From contig JALMQS010000275.1 in assembly GCA_024734495.1 (NCBI GenBank), positions 62,001 through 126,000 of the forward strand: a stretch of 64,000 bases of DNA, read 5' to 3'. The stretch comes from Forficula auricularia (lineage: Eukaryota > Arthropoda > Insecta > Dermaptera > Forficulidae). A program made the position numbers and the translations under genes. The notes under the pieces are model-generated. The model made no database searches and was not told the DNA's origin. It saw nothing but the letters and a program-made list of their open reading frames with translations. Below, piece after piece: positions 1 through 9,951 of the stretch (positions are counted from its first letter, which is position 1; each line of letters starts with the position of its first letter).

Positions 1-425
1 ATTTAATTGAATTTTCATGTTCAGGTGAGGAAACAAATATATTATATTTATAAAAAAAGAGAGAAGATGAAGGCCAAGCCTTCGAAATCTAACAATAAAA
101 GTATATATAGCTATATTTATAGGTATAAGTTTAGTAACATCAGGCAGAAAACACCCTCTTTCATTTTCTCTTGAGAAATTATTGTCAAGATTTATTTGAA
201 TCAGACAAGAAAAGAAAAAAAAACAAGAAAAATGAATTTTATTTCTTTGATGAGATATTTATAACTCAAGTCTTTGGAGAGAATTCACAAAGATCGAAGT
301 TATATTTATAAAATAATAGCACGAACTTAGCATTGCTTAGAAAAGGCAGATCCAAGTTCCAAGTCCAAGCGGGATCCTATTTCACTTAACAGCTGGATAG
401 GTGATCGTTTTACGAAATTACATAC
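1..425. other. Intron sequence of the minus-strand gene, nothing recognised
   Basis: AT-rich sequence downstream (in gene sense) of the donor site at 421-425. No coding frame, repeat end or RNA motif was recognised. The next exon of the gene would lie beyond the window start. Confidence 0.5.
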
Positions 426-503
426 CTTCTCTGATTCTTGTTTCACGTCTACATCAAAAGTGGATGTTGTATTCGAAGCCTGTTCACTAGTTTCTTCATT
501 TAA
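426..503 (-). CDS. Internal exon (8th seen) of minus-strand gene, acidic segment
   Basis: A 78-nt exon of 26 codons read on the minus strand, starting LNEETSEQASNTTS and ending in KQESEK. The acceptor is TTTTAG at 504-509 and the donor GTATGT at 420-425. It starts and ends in phase 0, matching the phase-0 end of the exon at 1470-2249. The composition (Glu, Ser, Thr, Asn) continues the acidic low-complexity character of that exon. No domain is visible. The call rests on splice sites and frame continuity; a transcript would settle it. Confidence 0.72.
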
Positions 504-1469
504 CTAAAACATAATAATGCAAATTAATTAATACATTAATTCGAAATTAATTAATAAAATTTTACTTAGTACATATTGTAAATAAAAATAAAAAAATTTG
601 TCGAGTCTAAAACACACCACGTGACCTATTTATACCCTTTCCCCTTTCGGGGGCTGTGGTAAAACAAAATAGTGTAAAGACATGCCAAATTTCTTTACAC
701 CAAAAAAGATTTTTTTTTAATAATACTAGTAATAATAATTAAATCTTTCGCTAATTTCTACGTCATTTATCCATTGAGGTCCTTTTTTAACCTCCCCCGA
801 TTTTAGAAACTTATTTTTGCCACATTATACAAAGAGTAATTGTTTTATATTGTATAAATCAGCTAAAGATTTAATTGTTTTGATTTTTATCCCCCCACCT
901 CCACCCCACCCCTAGGACATCACATTTTTATTCCTTCTCTATAGTCCTAAAGATTAACTGTATAAAATTTTGATCAAATCGATTAAAGATTAATTTTGTT
1001 AATTTTTCATTTCTTTTATTTTGAAGAGCCATAAAGAATCACTGTACAAAATTTGGTCCATATCGGTCAAAGATTTAATGATTTTAATAGTTTCTCTTCA
1101 AAGGTCAAGTTTGAGTGATCCAATTTCAACCAAAATCTACCGAGTTCGTAAATAATAAATAAATATAATATTTCGTTATGAAATTCCAATTATTTTTTAA
1201 GTTTTTTAAGAGACTCACCCGCCAACCCACTAGTAGACATTTAGAAATAACAATTAATGTCTTCAGAAATATTACTTTTACGTAATGTACTACATTATGC
1301 TTTTTTTGTAATGTTTAATGTCGTGTATTCGTTGACAATTTTTTATTAAAATCAAATGACCACTTTTTGACAAATTTCCAAACAGCCAAGCAAAATGACA
1401 CCATTATAATATAATACTTCCCCCATACTTCGTAAAGTAAAGTAAAAAATTTATTGATAAGAGAATTAC
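504..1469. other. Intron, nothing recognised
   Basis: A 966-nt intron between two phase-0 exons of the minus-strand gene. It is AT-rich with short C-runs near 890-915. No repeat ends or coding relics were recognised. Confidence 0.6.
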
Positions 1470-2249
1470 TTTGGTTGTGGAAGAATTATCATTTAGAATA
1501 TCCTTAAGGCTTATTTTTCGAGAGAAATTCTTCTCTACATTGGTTGAAGCAATTTCATTTTTCTCGATCACAATAATTTCTACTTCTTTTGACTGCATCA
1601 TTTTTTCCTCTTTTATTAAATTATTTTTTATCTCTTCCTGGTTTATTTGTAGTTCTTTTGGATTTGTTTTCTCTGGTATTATGTTCTTTTCTAATTGTGG
1701 TTCTTCTTTCTTAGAGGTAGTCTCAACGATTTCTTCTTTCACGTTGATGATAGAACTGGTTGAAGATATTTTTTTCTCTAAAGTTAGATTATCTTCCTTA
1801 GATGTAATCTCTACATTAATATTAACAATTTCTTCTTTCTCGTTGACTATTGAAGAACTGGCTAAAGGTGTTTTCTTGTTTACAGTGTCAGTAACTTCCA
1901 TAGAGGTTCGTTCTACATTAATATTAACGCTTTCTTCTTTCTCATTGACTATTGAAGAACTGTCTGAAGGTGTTTTCTTGTTTACAGTGACTTTATCTTC
2001 CTTAGATATAATAATCTCCTCATTAACATTAACTGTTGATTCTTTCCCGTTGACTACTGGAGAACTGGCTGGAGGTGTTTCCTTCTTTACAGTGTCAGTA
2101 TCTTCCATAGAGGTTCTTTCTACATTAATATTAACATTTTCTTCTTTCTCGTTTATTAAAAGAGGACTGGTTGATATTTTCTTCTCTACTGTGACAATAT
2201 CACTATCATCCTCTGATAAAGCAGAAATTCCAGAAATGTTCAGTTTATC
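1470..2249 (-). CDS. Large internal exon with five tandem ~33-residue acidic repeats
   Basis: A 780-nt exon of 260 codons, open throughout on the minus strand. The acceptor AG is at 2250-2251 and the donor GTAATT is at 1464-1469. It begins DKLNISGISALSEDD and ends NDNSSTTK. From about residue 20 to 180 it holds five imperfect tandem repeats of 33-35 residues, the last shortened. Each has a T-V-x-K-K-x-(T/I)-P/S block, then S-S-x-(I/V)-(V/I)-N-x-K-E-E and V-N-(I/V)-N-V-E. The end is Lys/Glu-rich with KEVEIIVIEKNE. Such segments are usually disordered or coiled. The plus-strand frame over the same DNA (1471-2289) is an antisense shadow. Function is unknown. Confidence 0.82.
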
Positions 2250-2623
2250 CTATATTAAAAAACAAAAAACAAAAAATAAAATAAAATGAAAAATAAATTA
2301 ATAAAAAAAAAAAAATGATTTAAAATATTATACATTTATTATTTAAAGAAAACTAGAAAATTATATTGACTAATCAGAAGGTATTTCGAATTATCACTAC
2401 ATACAAACTCCACATATAAATAATTGTTAAAACCCACTTGGTCTTACAAAAATCTGCGGTAGGGTTGCACCAAGAAAAGAAATATCCATTCTGAAAATTC
2501 ATCGATTTCATAACAAAATACTACGAAGTATAGTGAATGGACCCGTGGTAAATTAGAAATGTAGTAGCACAGTTAAATTTATTGGAAAAATCTCGAGCCT
2601 GACCTCTAAATAAATGCATAATG

Positions 2624-2690
2624 TTATGAATATTTTTATTAAATATCAGAAAAGTTGCATTCACTCCCTTGGGAATGAAATTGGTGAACT
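2624..2690 (+). repeat. Dispersed repeat fragment (TCAGAAGAGTTGCATTCAC family), copy 1
   Basis: Contains TTATGAATATTTTTATTAAA then a TCAGAA-AGTTGCATTCACTCCCTTGGGAAT core. Related copies lie at 3444-3500 (same strand) and 3741-3796 (opposite strand). The element type is not recognised. Confidence 0.5.
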
Positions 2691-2899
2691 CAAGATTGCT
2701 CCAGCTAAAGAAATTAATGTTTGCAGAAAAACGCGAGAAGAGAATAAAACAAGACATAAAATCGAGAATCTACAACTTTTGGACAGCAGCAATTCAGTGA
2801 GAGAATAAAACTTTTTTTTATTGATGCGAAAAGGAGCTACACATATAGGCCTGGATCGGTCCCTCTATCGTTAAAAGAAGAAGAAGATTTTATGGGCTA

Positions 2900-3175
2900 G
2901 TTTGGAGTCGAAGGTACCTGTGAATGCGGATTATAGTTCACAGGAAAGAGAGTAGCATCCAGTGTCTAGAGGTCATAGGGATATACGTTTTGGCGAAAGC
3001 ATTTTGGTTCGATTTTTATCCAATTTGACAGCAAGATTTTGAAAATCACGTGTTTCTTACAAATGAGGCTTTAGAGGGGATTATTGACTTTAACCCGTCA
3101 GAATAAATGCCAATTTAGTGGCTATAATTCATGGAAACGGTTTTACAGTGAGCCAGCGAATCGAGTGAGGGTCCC
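2900..3175 (+). repeat. Dispersed element X, degraded copy 1
   Basis: Matches the minus-strand sequences at 5225-5600 and 61965-62330 over a coding-like stretch (GTCATAGGGAT; CCAATTTGACAGCAAG; GACTTTAACCCGTCAGAATAA). The shared end reads roughly ACGGTTTTACAGTGAGCCAG followed by AATCGAGTGAG. Stops interrupt all three copies. The parent element is not identified. Confidence 0.55.
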
Positions 3176-3443
3176 CTTTTAACTTAAGTGTTCTCTTTTG
3201 GAATGCATCCAGAATGGCAGGAGAATGCTTGGGGGCCCCAACCAAATAGTTCAAAAACAAAGTCAATTTGTTAAAATAATTTCTTTGATTTTACATTGGA
3301 GTGCACATCAAACCCAAAGTGAATCAAGATACCAGAATAAAATCGTTAGATAATCTACGAAAATCTAAGAAAATATATTTTAAAAACGTATTTAACAAAT
3401 GAATTAATAAAATTTACGAGATTGTCTTCTAGTGAATTCAAGT

Positions 3444-3500
3444 TGTTATGGATAATTTCTATTTATTAAATGTCAGAAGAGTTGTACCCCCTTTTTAATT
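3444..3500 (+). repeat. Dispersed repeat fragment (TCAGAAGAGTTG family), copy 2
   Basis: Reads GTTATGGATAATTTCTATTT then TGTCAGAAGAGTTGTACCCC. It is the inverted counterpart of 3741-3796, so the two could bound a small foldback of about 350 bp. Confidence 0.5.
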
Positions 3501-3740
3501 TCAGGAATACTCATTCTATTGCAATTCGAGCTATGGAATTATTCAAAAACCGTCAACAATTTCTATTTAATTTATATGGTTTGGTTGTATGTTTTTAAAT
3601 TGAAAAATATTTAATGGAAAATTATTTAATGATGAAGTTAAAATCTTTGAGTAAACATTTTATACCCATAATACTGTATATGTAAGATTGGATTCGTCTC
3701 GAGGGAAAGACAGGCCTGGATCCTTTTTAGCACTGAGATT

Positions 3741-3796
3741 CAATTCCCAAGGGGGTGAATGCAATTCTTCTGACATCTGATAAAAATTATCCATAA
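3741..3796 (-). repeat. Dispersed repeat fragment (TCAGAAGAGTTG family), copy 3
   Basis: The reverse complement contains TTATGGATAATTTTTATCAG, then a TGTCAGAAGAATTGCATTC core followed by ACCCCCTTGGGAATTGAA. It lies in inverted orientation to 3444-3500. Confidence 0.5.
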
Positions 3797-3858
3797 AAAC
3801 TCGGATACAGAAAAAAATAATTTTTTGATATTTTCCAAGAAATTCGAATTTAAAATTG

Positions 3859-4258
3859 GAATTTTTATTTAAATCACACATAATTAATTATAATTATTTA
3901 TTGAACACGAACAAATAATACAATATATTAAATTGAAAGTTTTTGCCGAGAGTAGCAGAATTTTTATATATTGAAGGAGACAATAAAAAGAGTAATGTCT
4001 TCTGCTGGAATTATAAATTTTATTTATTTATAACAATCGTTATAAATAAATAAAATTTATAATTCCAAGAAGACATTTACTCTTTTATTGTCTCCTTCAA
4101 TACAATATATCTACGACGTTACCTATAATCGGACTTGGGAGCTCATACTTGAGAACGATCGCAGAATAAGCCGATCGAAACGTCGTAGTTATATTGTATT
4201 ATTTGTTCGTGTTCAATAAATAATTATAATTAATTATGTGTGATTTAAATAAAAATTC
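3859..4258. repeat. Nested foldback element carrying a hammerhead-like motif
   Basis: Two nested inverted repeats. The outer arms 3859-3928 and 4190-4258 are nearly perfect complements (around ATCACACATAATTAATTATA). The inner arms, about 3969-4036 and 4039-4106, meet at 4037-4038. The segment between the inner and outer right arms carries the hammerhead-like motif 4111-4188. Such palindromes with a ribozyme-like module recur across the window. The mobilising enzyme is not known; the terminal repeats of Penelope-like elements are one possibility. Confidence 0.8.
4111..4188 (+). ncRNA. Hammerhead-like motif with long closing stem
   Basis: CTACGACGTT at 4111-4120 pairs perfectly with AACGTCGTAG at 4179-4188, which would form stem III with a GTT cleavage triplet. 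A second stem CGATCG/CGATCG precedes GAAAC at 4177. The box before stem II reads CTTGAGAA rather than the canonical CTGANGA, so key core bases are changed and activity is doubtful. A similar variant box lies at 45695-45731. Confidence 0.45.
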
Positions 4259-4272
4259 AAATTTTAATCAAA

Positions 4273-5224
4273 TTAATCACAAACAACAACAACAGCTTTA
4301 TTACTAAAGTCGAATTTACTCCTCTTCAGCAAAATGAAATTTTATCATATAATTTTTACTTTTTTTGAATATTTTTATATTAATTAATGTAAGCCTCTAT
4401 TATTAAAATAATTTTTCGATCTCTCTGACTAAAACTACTAAGTAAAGTACTTGCCTGGTACCAATCCAATACTTCACTTTTTTAGGTATATATGATAAGG
4501 TAAAGTTCTTAAGAAAGTTCGTTCACATATGCCATGAATTAATTACTAAAAAATGATCACGTCAATCAACAAATTTAGATTGTATGTATGCCAATGAATA
4601 ATGTTATTATATATAAGTATATTAAATATACCTTTAATCTGATTGTGTGCGACCCGTCGTGGCCAACGAAAGAATGGCTGGGTGGGAATTCTTTGGGCCC
4701 ATTTCATAAATTAGAATTGTAAATATTGTCTTATGACATGACTCGACCCACAAATATGCATATTGATAAGTCATATATTGAATCCGGCCTATCAGAGTGA
4801 ATTCATTCTTTGTCCTTATATTAGTGTCTGTGTGTAAGTGCATTTGTTTGTACATAACAAAATTCTCTTAATCATTAAGATCAATTAGATTCATTGAGAC
4901 TAATTAAAAATTTTCATGCGGTCCCTTTTTAATATAAATGCAGTTGAGTAGAATTCACCTCCCTCCTCCTCTATCATTTATGCTTGGTAATTTATTCATT
5001 ATAGCCAATGAAGAGGATTTTAAAAGTGAAGCGAATAGGATTGAATTATCTATATCCTCTCAATTTTACAACTTTTAATGAATCTTGATTTTTTTTATTT
5101 AATAATTATTTCATTTACATATAGATGACTATAAAACGAGATTTATTAATTTATATTTCTTATAAAATTAGAATATGCATAGATATTATAGTAATAAACT
5201 AAGTGACGGGCTATCAGACTAATA
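4273..5224. other. Intron sequence, nothing recognised
   Basis: AT-rich intronic sequence. The 73-residue minus-strand frame at 4634-4855 has no recognisable features and I do not treat it as a gene. Confidence 0.5.
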
Positions 5225-5600
5225 GAAGATTCAGCTTTAACTAGCTCACACGATTTCCGGCCCCATTGTAGAACCGTCTCCGCTCTTTCCTTTTTCTTTT
5301 AGCTATTACTATGGCGTTTATTCTGACGAGATAAAAATCACTACTTCACCCAAAAATCTTGTTTGAGCGAAACACATGATTTTCAAACAAATACAAACCC
5401 CTTGGCGATTAAATCGCATAAACGCATTCGCAAAACTCATTAATCCCTATGACTTCTAAATAATGAAACTCGATTCCTTTCCAGCAGCCAATCAATCATC
5501 AATTTTACAAGATCCATATCCACAAATACCTTCAAATTGCTCAAATTGCTCCCTATTCTGCCGATTTTTTTTCACGATGTAGGGGTCCATCTCGGACTAC
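5225..5600 (-). repeat. Dispersed element X, degraded copy 2
   Basis: Read on the minus strand, it shares with the copies at 2900-3175 and 61965-62330 the block AGTCATAGGGATTAATGAG, the block CTCGTCAGAATAAACGCC and an end near GGAAATCGTGTGAG. Stops and frameshifts are frequent. Confidence 0.5.
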
Positions 5601-6148
5601 AGCGGTAATTGATAATTGATTTTCACGAAGAATTTCAATTTCTAATCTGCAAGAAATTTCGCCCCAATATTTTTAGTTGGTACAAAAATTTTTCCAAATA
5701 TAACTCTTAACTTTTCTACTTTAAAAGAACCGTTTGCTCTACATATTGGCAAATGTATTTATAAATATTTCTTAGTTGTCCCTTAGAGCACATAAATCTA
5801 AATTCAGAAATTATCTCATACTTATAGGATTTTATTAGAAATCGTTTTGAAATCTTCAAAAATGTTAAGATTTGGTAATTATTATAGAAATTCTAATTAA
5901 AAATACACACATAATGTTTTATTATTTATCTTGGAATTTAAGGATACATTTTACGCTTATGATTGCAAATTATTATTAAAATAGCTTAACGTAACTCTTT
6001 TTTCTACCTGCTAAGAAAGTGAGTATGTTATGTTGTCTATCTTTAAGGGGCTTAACTAAGGGATGAGAAAAATTTTATATTTTAAAACTGTATTTAATAT
6101 TATTTTTATGATAATAAATTAATATTAATTATTATTAGCATAATGTGT

Positions 6149-6748
6149 ATTATTTTGAAAGTTTATAATGGCAAATAAGGACAAGTTTTTTGTGGGATTT
6201 TTTTATTTATCTTCCAACGTTTCGTCGACTTTACCGACTTCTTCAGGGCTTATACAAATTATAAGAACATTATTAATATCAAGTTGCAAGAGTACATTAT
6301 AATTTTAGAACAAACATGTATCAATATTTTACCCACCAAATAGTTACATCACACATTCGTCAAAGTAGGTACATTATTTTCTTTTATCTCCATTACCATT
6401 GAAAACCATCAGAAACTTAAATTTCAAAATAATTTTGACATACTAGTATTCATATAAACAATTTTCCATATTTTTTTATACATCTTCAATGGTAACGGAG
6501 ATAAAAAAATAATGTAATTTAGACGAATGTGCGATATAACTATTTGGTGGGAAAAATAGTGATACATGTTTGGTCTGAAATTATAATGTACTATTGCAAC
6601 TTGATATTAATAATGTTCTTATAATTGTAGAAACCCTGAAGAAGTCGAGCAAAGAAATCGACGAATCGTTGGTTGATAAATAAAAAAAATCACACAAAAA
6701 AACTTGCCTTTGTTTCCCTATTTTCCCATTATAAGCTTTCAAATTAAT
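6149..6748. repeat. 600-bp foldback element with two opposed hammerhead-like motifs
   Basis: Long imperfect palindrome: sequence from 6149 (TTTGAAAGTTTATAATGG type) is repeated inverted up to 6748. Each arm has one CTGAAGA - stem - GAAACGTT module, at 6216-6246 (minus) and 6636-6670 (plus). The left copy is intact, with stem GTCG/CGAC and GAAACGTT. The right copy has GAATCGTT and is damaged. Confidence 0.8.
6216..6246 (-). ncRNA. Hammerhead-like module
   Basis: On the minus strand: CTGAAGA, one extra A, stem GTCG with loop GTAAAGT and CGAC, then GAAACGTT. This is the canonical CTGANGA and GAAA boxes of a hammerhead core with one inserted base before stem II. Stem III could be only two base pairs with no loop, so cleavage in cis is unlikely. 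The partner copy is at 6636-6670. Confidence 0.5.
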
Positions 6749-6947
6749 ATTATTAATATATAATAAGTGCTTTCATTATCCTAAAAAATAAATTGTCTCC
6801 CTCTTTGAAAAATCTCTACTTGCTTGATGTTTACTTTATTTACGAAAAATAAATAATAACGAAAATCCTAAACGTTTTTTAATAAGTGAATACTCTAATA
6901 AAAAAATTAAATATTTATCGATTCATAAAGATTGCTATTCAACTCAC

Positions 6948-7028
6948 TTCTTTGGAGGTTTCATCAAATGAAGAGATTGAATCATCTAGTTTAATTTCTA
7001 AGCCAATTGGTGTCGATGTTTCTAGATT
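6948..7028 (-). CDS. Internal exon (6th seen) of minus-strand gene
   Basis: An 81-nt exon of 27 codons beginning NLETSTPIGLEIKLDD and ending SFDETSKE. It has acceptor TTTTTTTAG and donor GTGAGT, and starts and ends in phase 0. It links the Lys/Arg/Pro-rich exon 7092-7246 to the repeat-bearing exon 1470-2249. Acidic, no domain visible. Confidence 0.75.
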
Positions 7029-7091
7029 CTAAAAAAATACGAATTGAAATAAATAAAATTATTCAATTTTTCTAGTTATAATATTTTTCAC

Positions 7092-7246
7092 TGATGTGGA
7101 ACAAACCCTAGGAGGAGTAGGAAGACCTGGAGGTAATGGAGCTCTTTTTTTCTTCCGATATGATCTTCGCATACTACTATACGCGTTGAGACCATTTGGA
7201 CTGCATTCCACATCCGAACTACTTCCACCGCTACCTCGAACGAATC
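7092..7246 (-). CDS. Internal exon (5th seen) with KKKRAPLPP motif
   Basis: A 155-nt exon. It begins with GA, which completes a Gly codon started by the last base of exon 11302-11426, then 51 codons from FVRGSGGSSSD to PPRVCSTS. Acceptor TTTTTTCCAG, donor GTGAAA. The notable segment is RRSYRKKKRAPLPPGLPTPP. Basic Lys/Arg followed by AP-PP recalls the KRAP-type SH3-binding motifs of cordon-bleu proteins, but such strings occur in other adaptor proteins too. By inference this is a docking site for an SH3 protein such as a syndapin. Confidence 0.82.
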
Positions 7247-7530
7247 CTGGAAAAAATCAAAACCTATTTTATTATCAAATGGAAAATAAGATCAGAAATA
7301 AAGTAAAAAATGCATAAGGAATGTCATAAAATAATTTCAAATTCTTTTATTAAAAATGCATTGGTATTTCAGTTTAAATTTGAAAACAATTTTTATAATT
7401 TTCACCAATGTCAAATAGTGTTGTATCCGGAATTATTTTGAAATAGAGACTGGTAATAAATAACTTAATTAGATATTATAAAATAAAAGTACTGAAAGAA
7501 CTGAATTATTAAAATTCTTCCAAACGATGC

Positions 7531-7833
7531 GAGGTATATAGAGTCACAAGTTGAGATCAGATTCATGACGACACAATCCCACTGCCCAGCCATTCTTTAT
7601 TTAATAGTTTCGGATCCATAAATTCCTTACCTTATACCAACAGCTTAATCCATGTATTGATAACACAAAAATAGACTGAGGATGGCGAAGCATGTTCGCT
7701 GAAACGTTTCTTTTTCGGTTACAATTATATCAACAACCAAGATAAGAACAATTTTTTATTTATAGAAAATTCCTTCCGTCAAAAACTGATATCCTACATC
7801 TGACTGATCTCAACTTGTGACTCTATATACCTT
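7531..7833. repeat. Short element with ~30-bp inverted ends and hammerhead-like module
   Basis: The ends GAGGTATATAGAGTCACAAG (7531) and its reverse complement up to 7833 match at about 29 of 30 positions. Inside, 7676-7708 reads CTGAGGA, an extra T, stem GGCGAA/TTCGCT with loop GCATG, then GAAACGTT. The flanks of this core (AAAAATAGA and TCTTTTT) can pair as stem I. Confidence 0.75.
7676..7708 (+). ncRNA. Hammerhead-like module
   Basis: CTGAGGA box, one extra base, a 6-bp stem II with a 5-nt loop, then GAAACGTT. Flanking AGA/TCT plus A-run/T-run could make stem I. The pattern is the same as at 23786-23818 but the stem sequences differ. Activity is untested. Confidence 0.5.
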
Positions 7834-8587
7834 CAGTGCAGTGAGAGTGCTTCATAATTTTCATTAGTTTCTTTATATACAATAAATTTGTTTAATAGAA
7901 ATTTTATATTCATAATATTTGACATATTGTCCTTCGAACATCCATCCCTTTGATTGAGTTCATTTTTTTAAAGAAAACATTCAACTAAAGCAACCGCGAG
8001 TTTGATTTATTCGAGATATTTAACGAGGTTAAAGTTCTAGCTTTTATTGAAGTGTTAATGACTCTGCTAATAGAAAGAATTGGTGTTAGTGAAGGGCTTT
8101 ATTTTGGGCCAATTGGGATCAAATACTACTAACGTCACATTTACAAGGGATCTTTGATCATTCCATTGGAAAATACATTAATTTTAACAAGGAAATGATA
8201 AACAATCATATCTGCAAGATGGAAAAAAGCATTTTCCCAGGCATTTTTCATTTTTTCAGTATTATTTTAGTCTCAAACGAGAGAGTTTTATTTTTTTTAT
8301 TATTATTCATCCAGTAGATAAATACTTGTTAACGCATCCGAAAAATATGTTTAACTAGAAAAACCCATTTATTTTCGAACCCACAACCTACCAGATTTCT
8401 TTTGCCTTGTTGGATTTATTTATACTACTTACAACATTAGCACAAAAATATACCATATACGAATATGGTATGCATTATATACAATAACAAAATAGTAGAA
8501 AATATATTTAGGATCGTGGAAAAAATGATTTTAAAGAAACGACACCTTTTTAATTTCGCCTTCAAATTACATTTACGGGATATTAGA

Positions 8588-9934
8588 CACTGTGGTGCAA
8601 AAAAAGTGGAACACTTAAAAAAATTTAGTTCTTTCAGATAATTTTCAGAAAAAACATATTTTATTTAAACTTTTAATACATTCTGTGATTGTTCAAATAT
8701 TTTTAAACATTTTTAGAGTGAAAACAATGTATTACTTTAATTTAAACCCTTTAAAATTATAGTCGGAGAGCCCATGACCCATTTTTCATGAAGTGTTTGA
8801 TTCAAGTAGATATTTCATCTAGAGGTATTAATAGCATAGATGAGTAGGATCGGCTGTTTCCTGATCCACCTGGTACTGTTGCTACGCGCATAGGAGAAAG
8901 TTGTAAAAAAATGTTCGGCAAAAAGTGTTTGATTCAAAATCCAACAAATACTATTCAACAGTTAAGTTGATTTTAAATTAAAAATTAACTAAGCCAGACA
9001 CTTTTAGGGGGGCAACATTGAGCCAGACAACCCTAAAGTTTCTTTTTCAAATAAAAAAAATCAACTTTAGGGTTGTCTGGCTCAGTGTCCCCCCCCCCTT
9101 AAAGTGTCTGGCTTAGTTAATTTTTAATTCAAAATCAACTTAACTGTCGAACAGTATGTGTTGGATTTTGAATCAAACACTTTTTTGGCGAACATTTTTT
9201 ACAACTTTCTCCTATGCGCAGTAGCAGCAGTACCCAGGTAGATCAGGAAAACAGCCGATTCCCTACTCATCTATGCTATTAATACCTCTAGGTGAAATAT
9301 CTACTTGAATCAAACGCTTCATGAAAAATGGGTCATGGGCTCTTGGACTATTAAATTTATTTAAACTAGCATAAATTTTCAGGTTTGAAATCTGATCCCT
9401 TTATTGAATTGTATTAAATGATTATCATCTAATATTGAATTAAATTGAATATTTTAATGTTTATCAATTCGATTTGAATATCTCATCTTTTAATTTAATT
9501 TCATTTGAAATATTGTCCAATCATAATGCCTCTAAAGACCGAGGAAGTTGCTCAAGATGTAGCTCTAATAAATGATGGAAGATCGTATCGGTATGTTGCT
9601 CAACGACTTGCATCGGTTGGAAGTATCCACAGAGCTGTAAAACGATATAGAGAAACAAACTCTTATGCCAGAAGACCGAGATCTGGTCGAATTAGAGCTT
9701 CAAATGAGAGAGATGACCGATTCATGCTATTGGAGGTATTGAGGGATCGGCATTGTACAGCAGCTCAAATACAACACCACCTTCTACAAACTCGACAAGT
9801 CAACCTAAGTGTTTGGACTATCAGAAGACGTCTCCGGGAATTAGGGTTGATGTCAAGGAGACCAGCGACAGGCCTTCTTTTGCCACCGAATCACCGACTT
9901 AATCTAAGTGTTCCACTTTTTTTGCACAACGGTG
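8588..9934 (+). mobile_element. Internally deleted Tc1/mariner-like transposon
   Basis: Terminal inverted repeats of 30 bp lie at 8588-8617 and 9905-9934 (CACTGTGGTGCAAAAAAAGT type; a few mismatches), next to TA dinucleotides as expected for Tc1/mariner. The element holds the N-terminal half of a transposase and no catalytic domain: the coding sequence runs straight into the right inverted repeat. A palindromic MITE (8760-9350) is inserted in its 5' part. Confidence 0.85.
8760..9350. mobile_element. Palindromic MITE nested in the Tc1-like element, PIF/Harbinger-like
   Basis: 591-bp foldback, nearly palindromic along its whole length, with ends TAGTCGGAGAGCCCATGACC and the inverted copy at 9330-9350. 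TTA lies directly on both sides (8757-8759 and 9351-9353), fitting the 3-bp TWA target of PIF/Harbinger transposons. It separates the Tc1-like left end from its transposase relic, so it inserted later. Confidence 0.78.
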
Positions 9935-9951
9935 TATATTACTTGGATTAA
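9526..9951 (+). pseudogene. Tc1-like transposase, DNA-binding half only
   Basis: The frame starts at the ATG at 9526 (MPLKTEEVAQD); an upstream in-frame TTG at 9505 is not a likely start. Residues 1-50 form a helix-turn-helix region (DVALINDGRSYRYVAQRLAS, then SIHRAVKRYRE). Residues 55-125 look like the second helix-turn-helix (CTAAQIQHHLL, WTIRRRLRELGL), with GRIRASNERDD between as the GRPR-like linker. Homology stops near PPNHRLN; the rest is read from the inverted repeat. The DDE catalytic domain is missing. If expressed, such a fragment could bind the ends without cutting. Confidence 0.8.

Noticed and set aside
1471..2289. 272-codon plus-strand frame
   Set aside because: Antisense of the repeat exon 1470-2249. 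The minus strand has splice sites and phase continuity with seven other exons; the plus frame is Ser/Phe-rich, as expected from reverse-complemented Lys/Glu codons.
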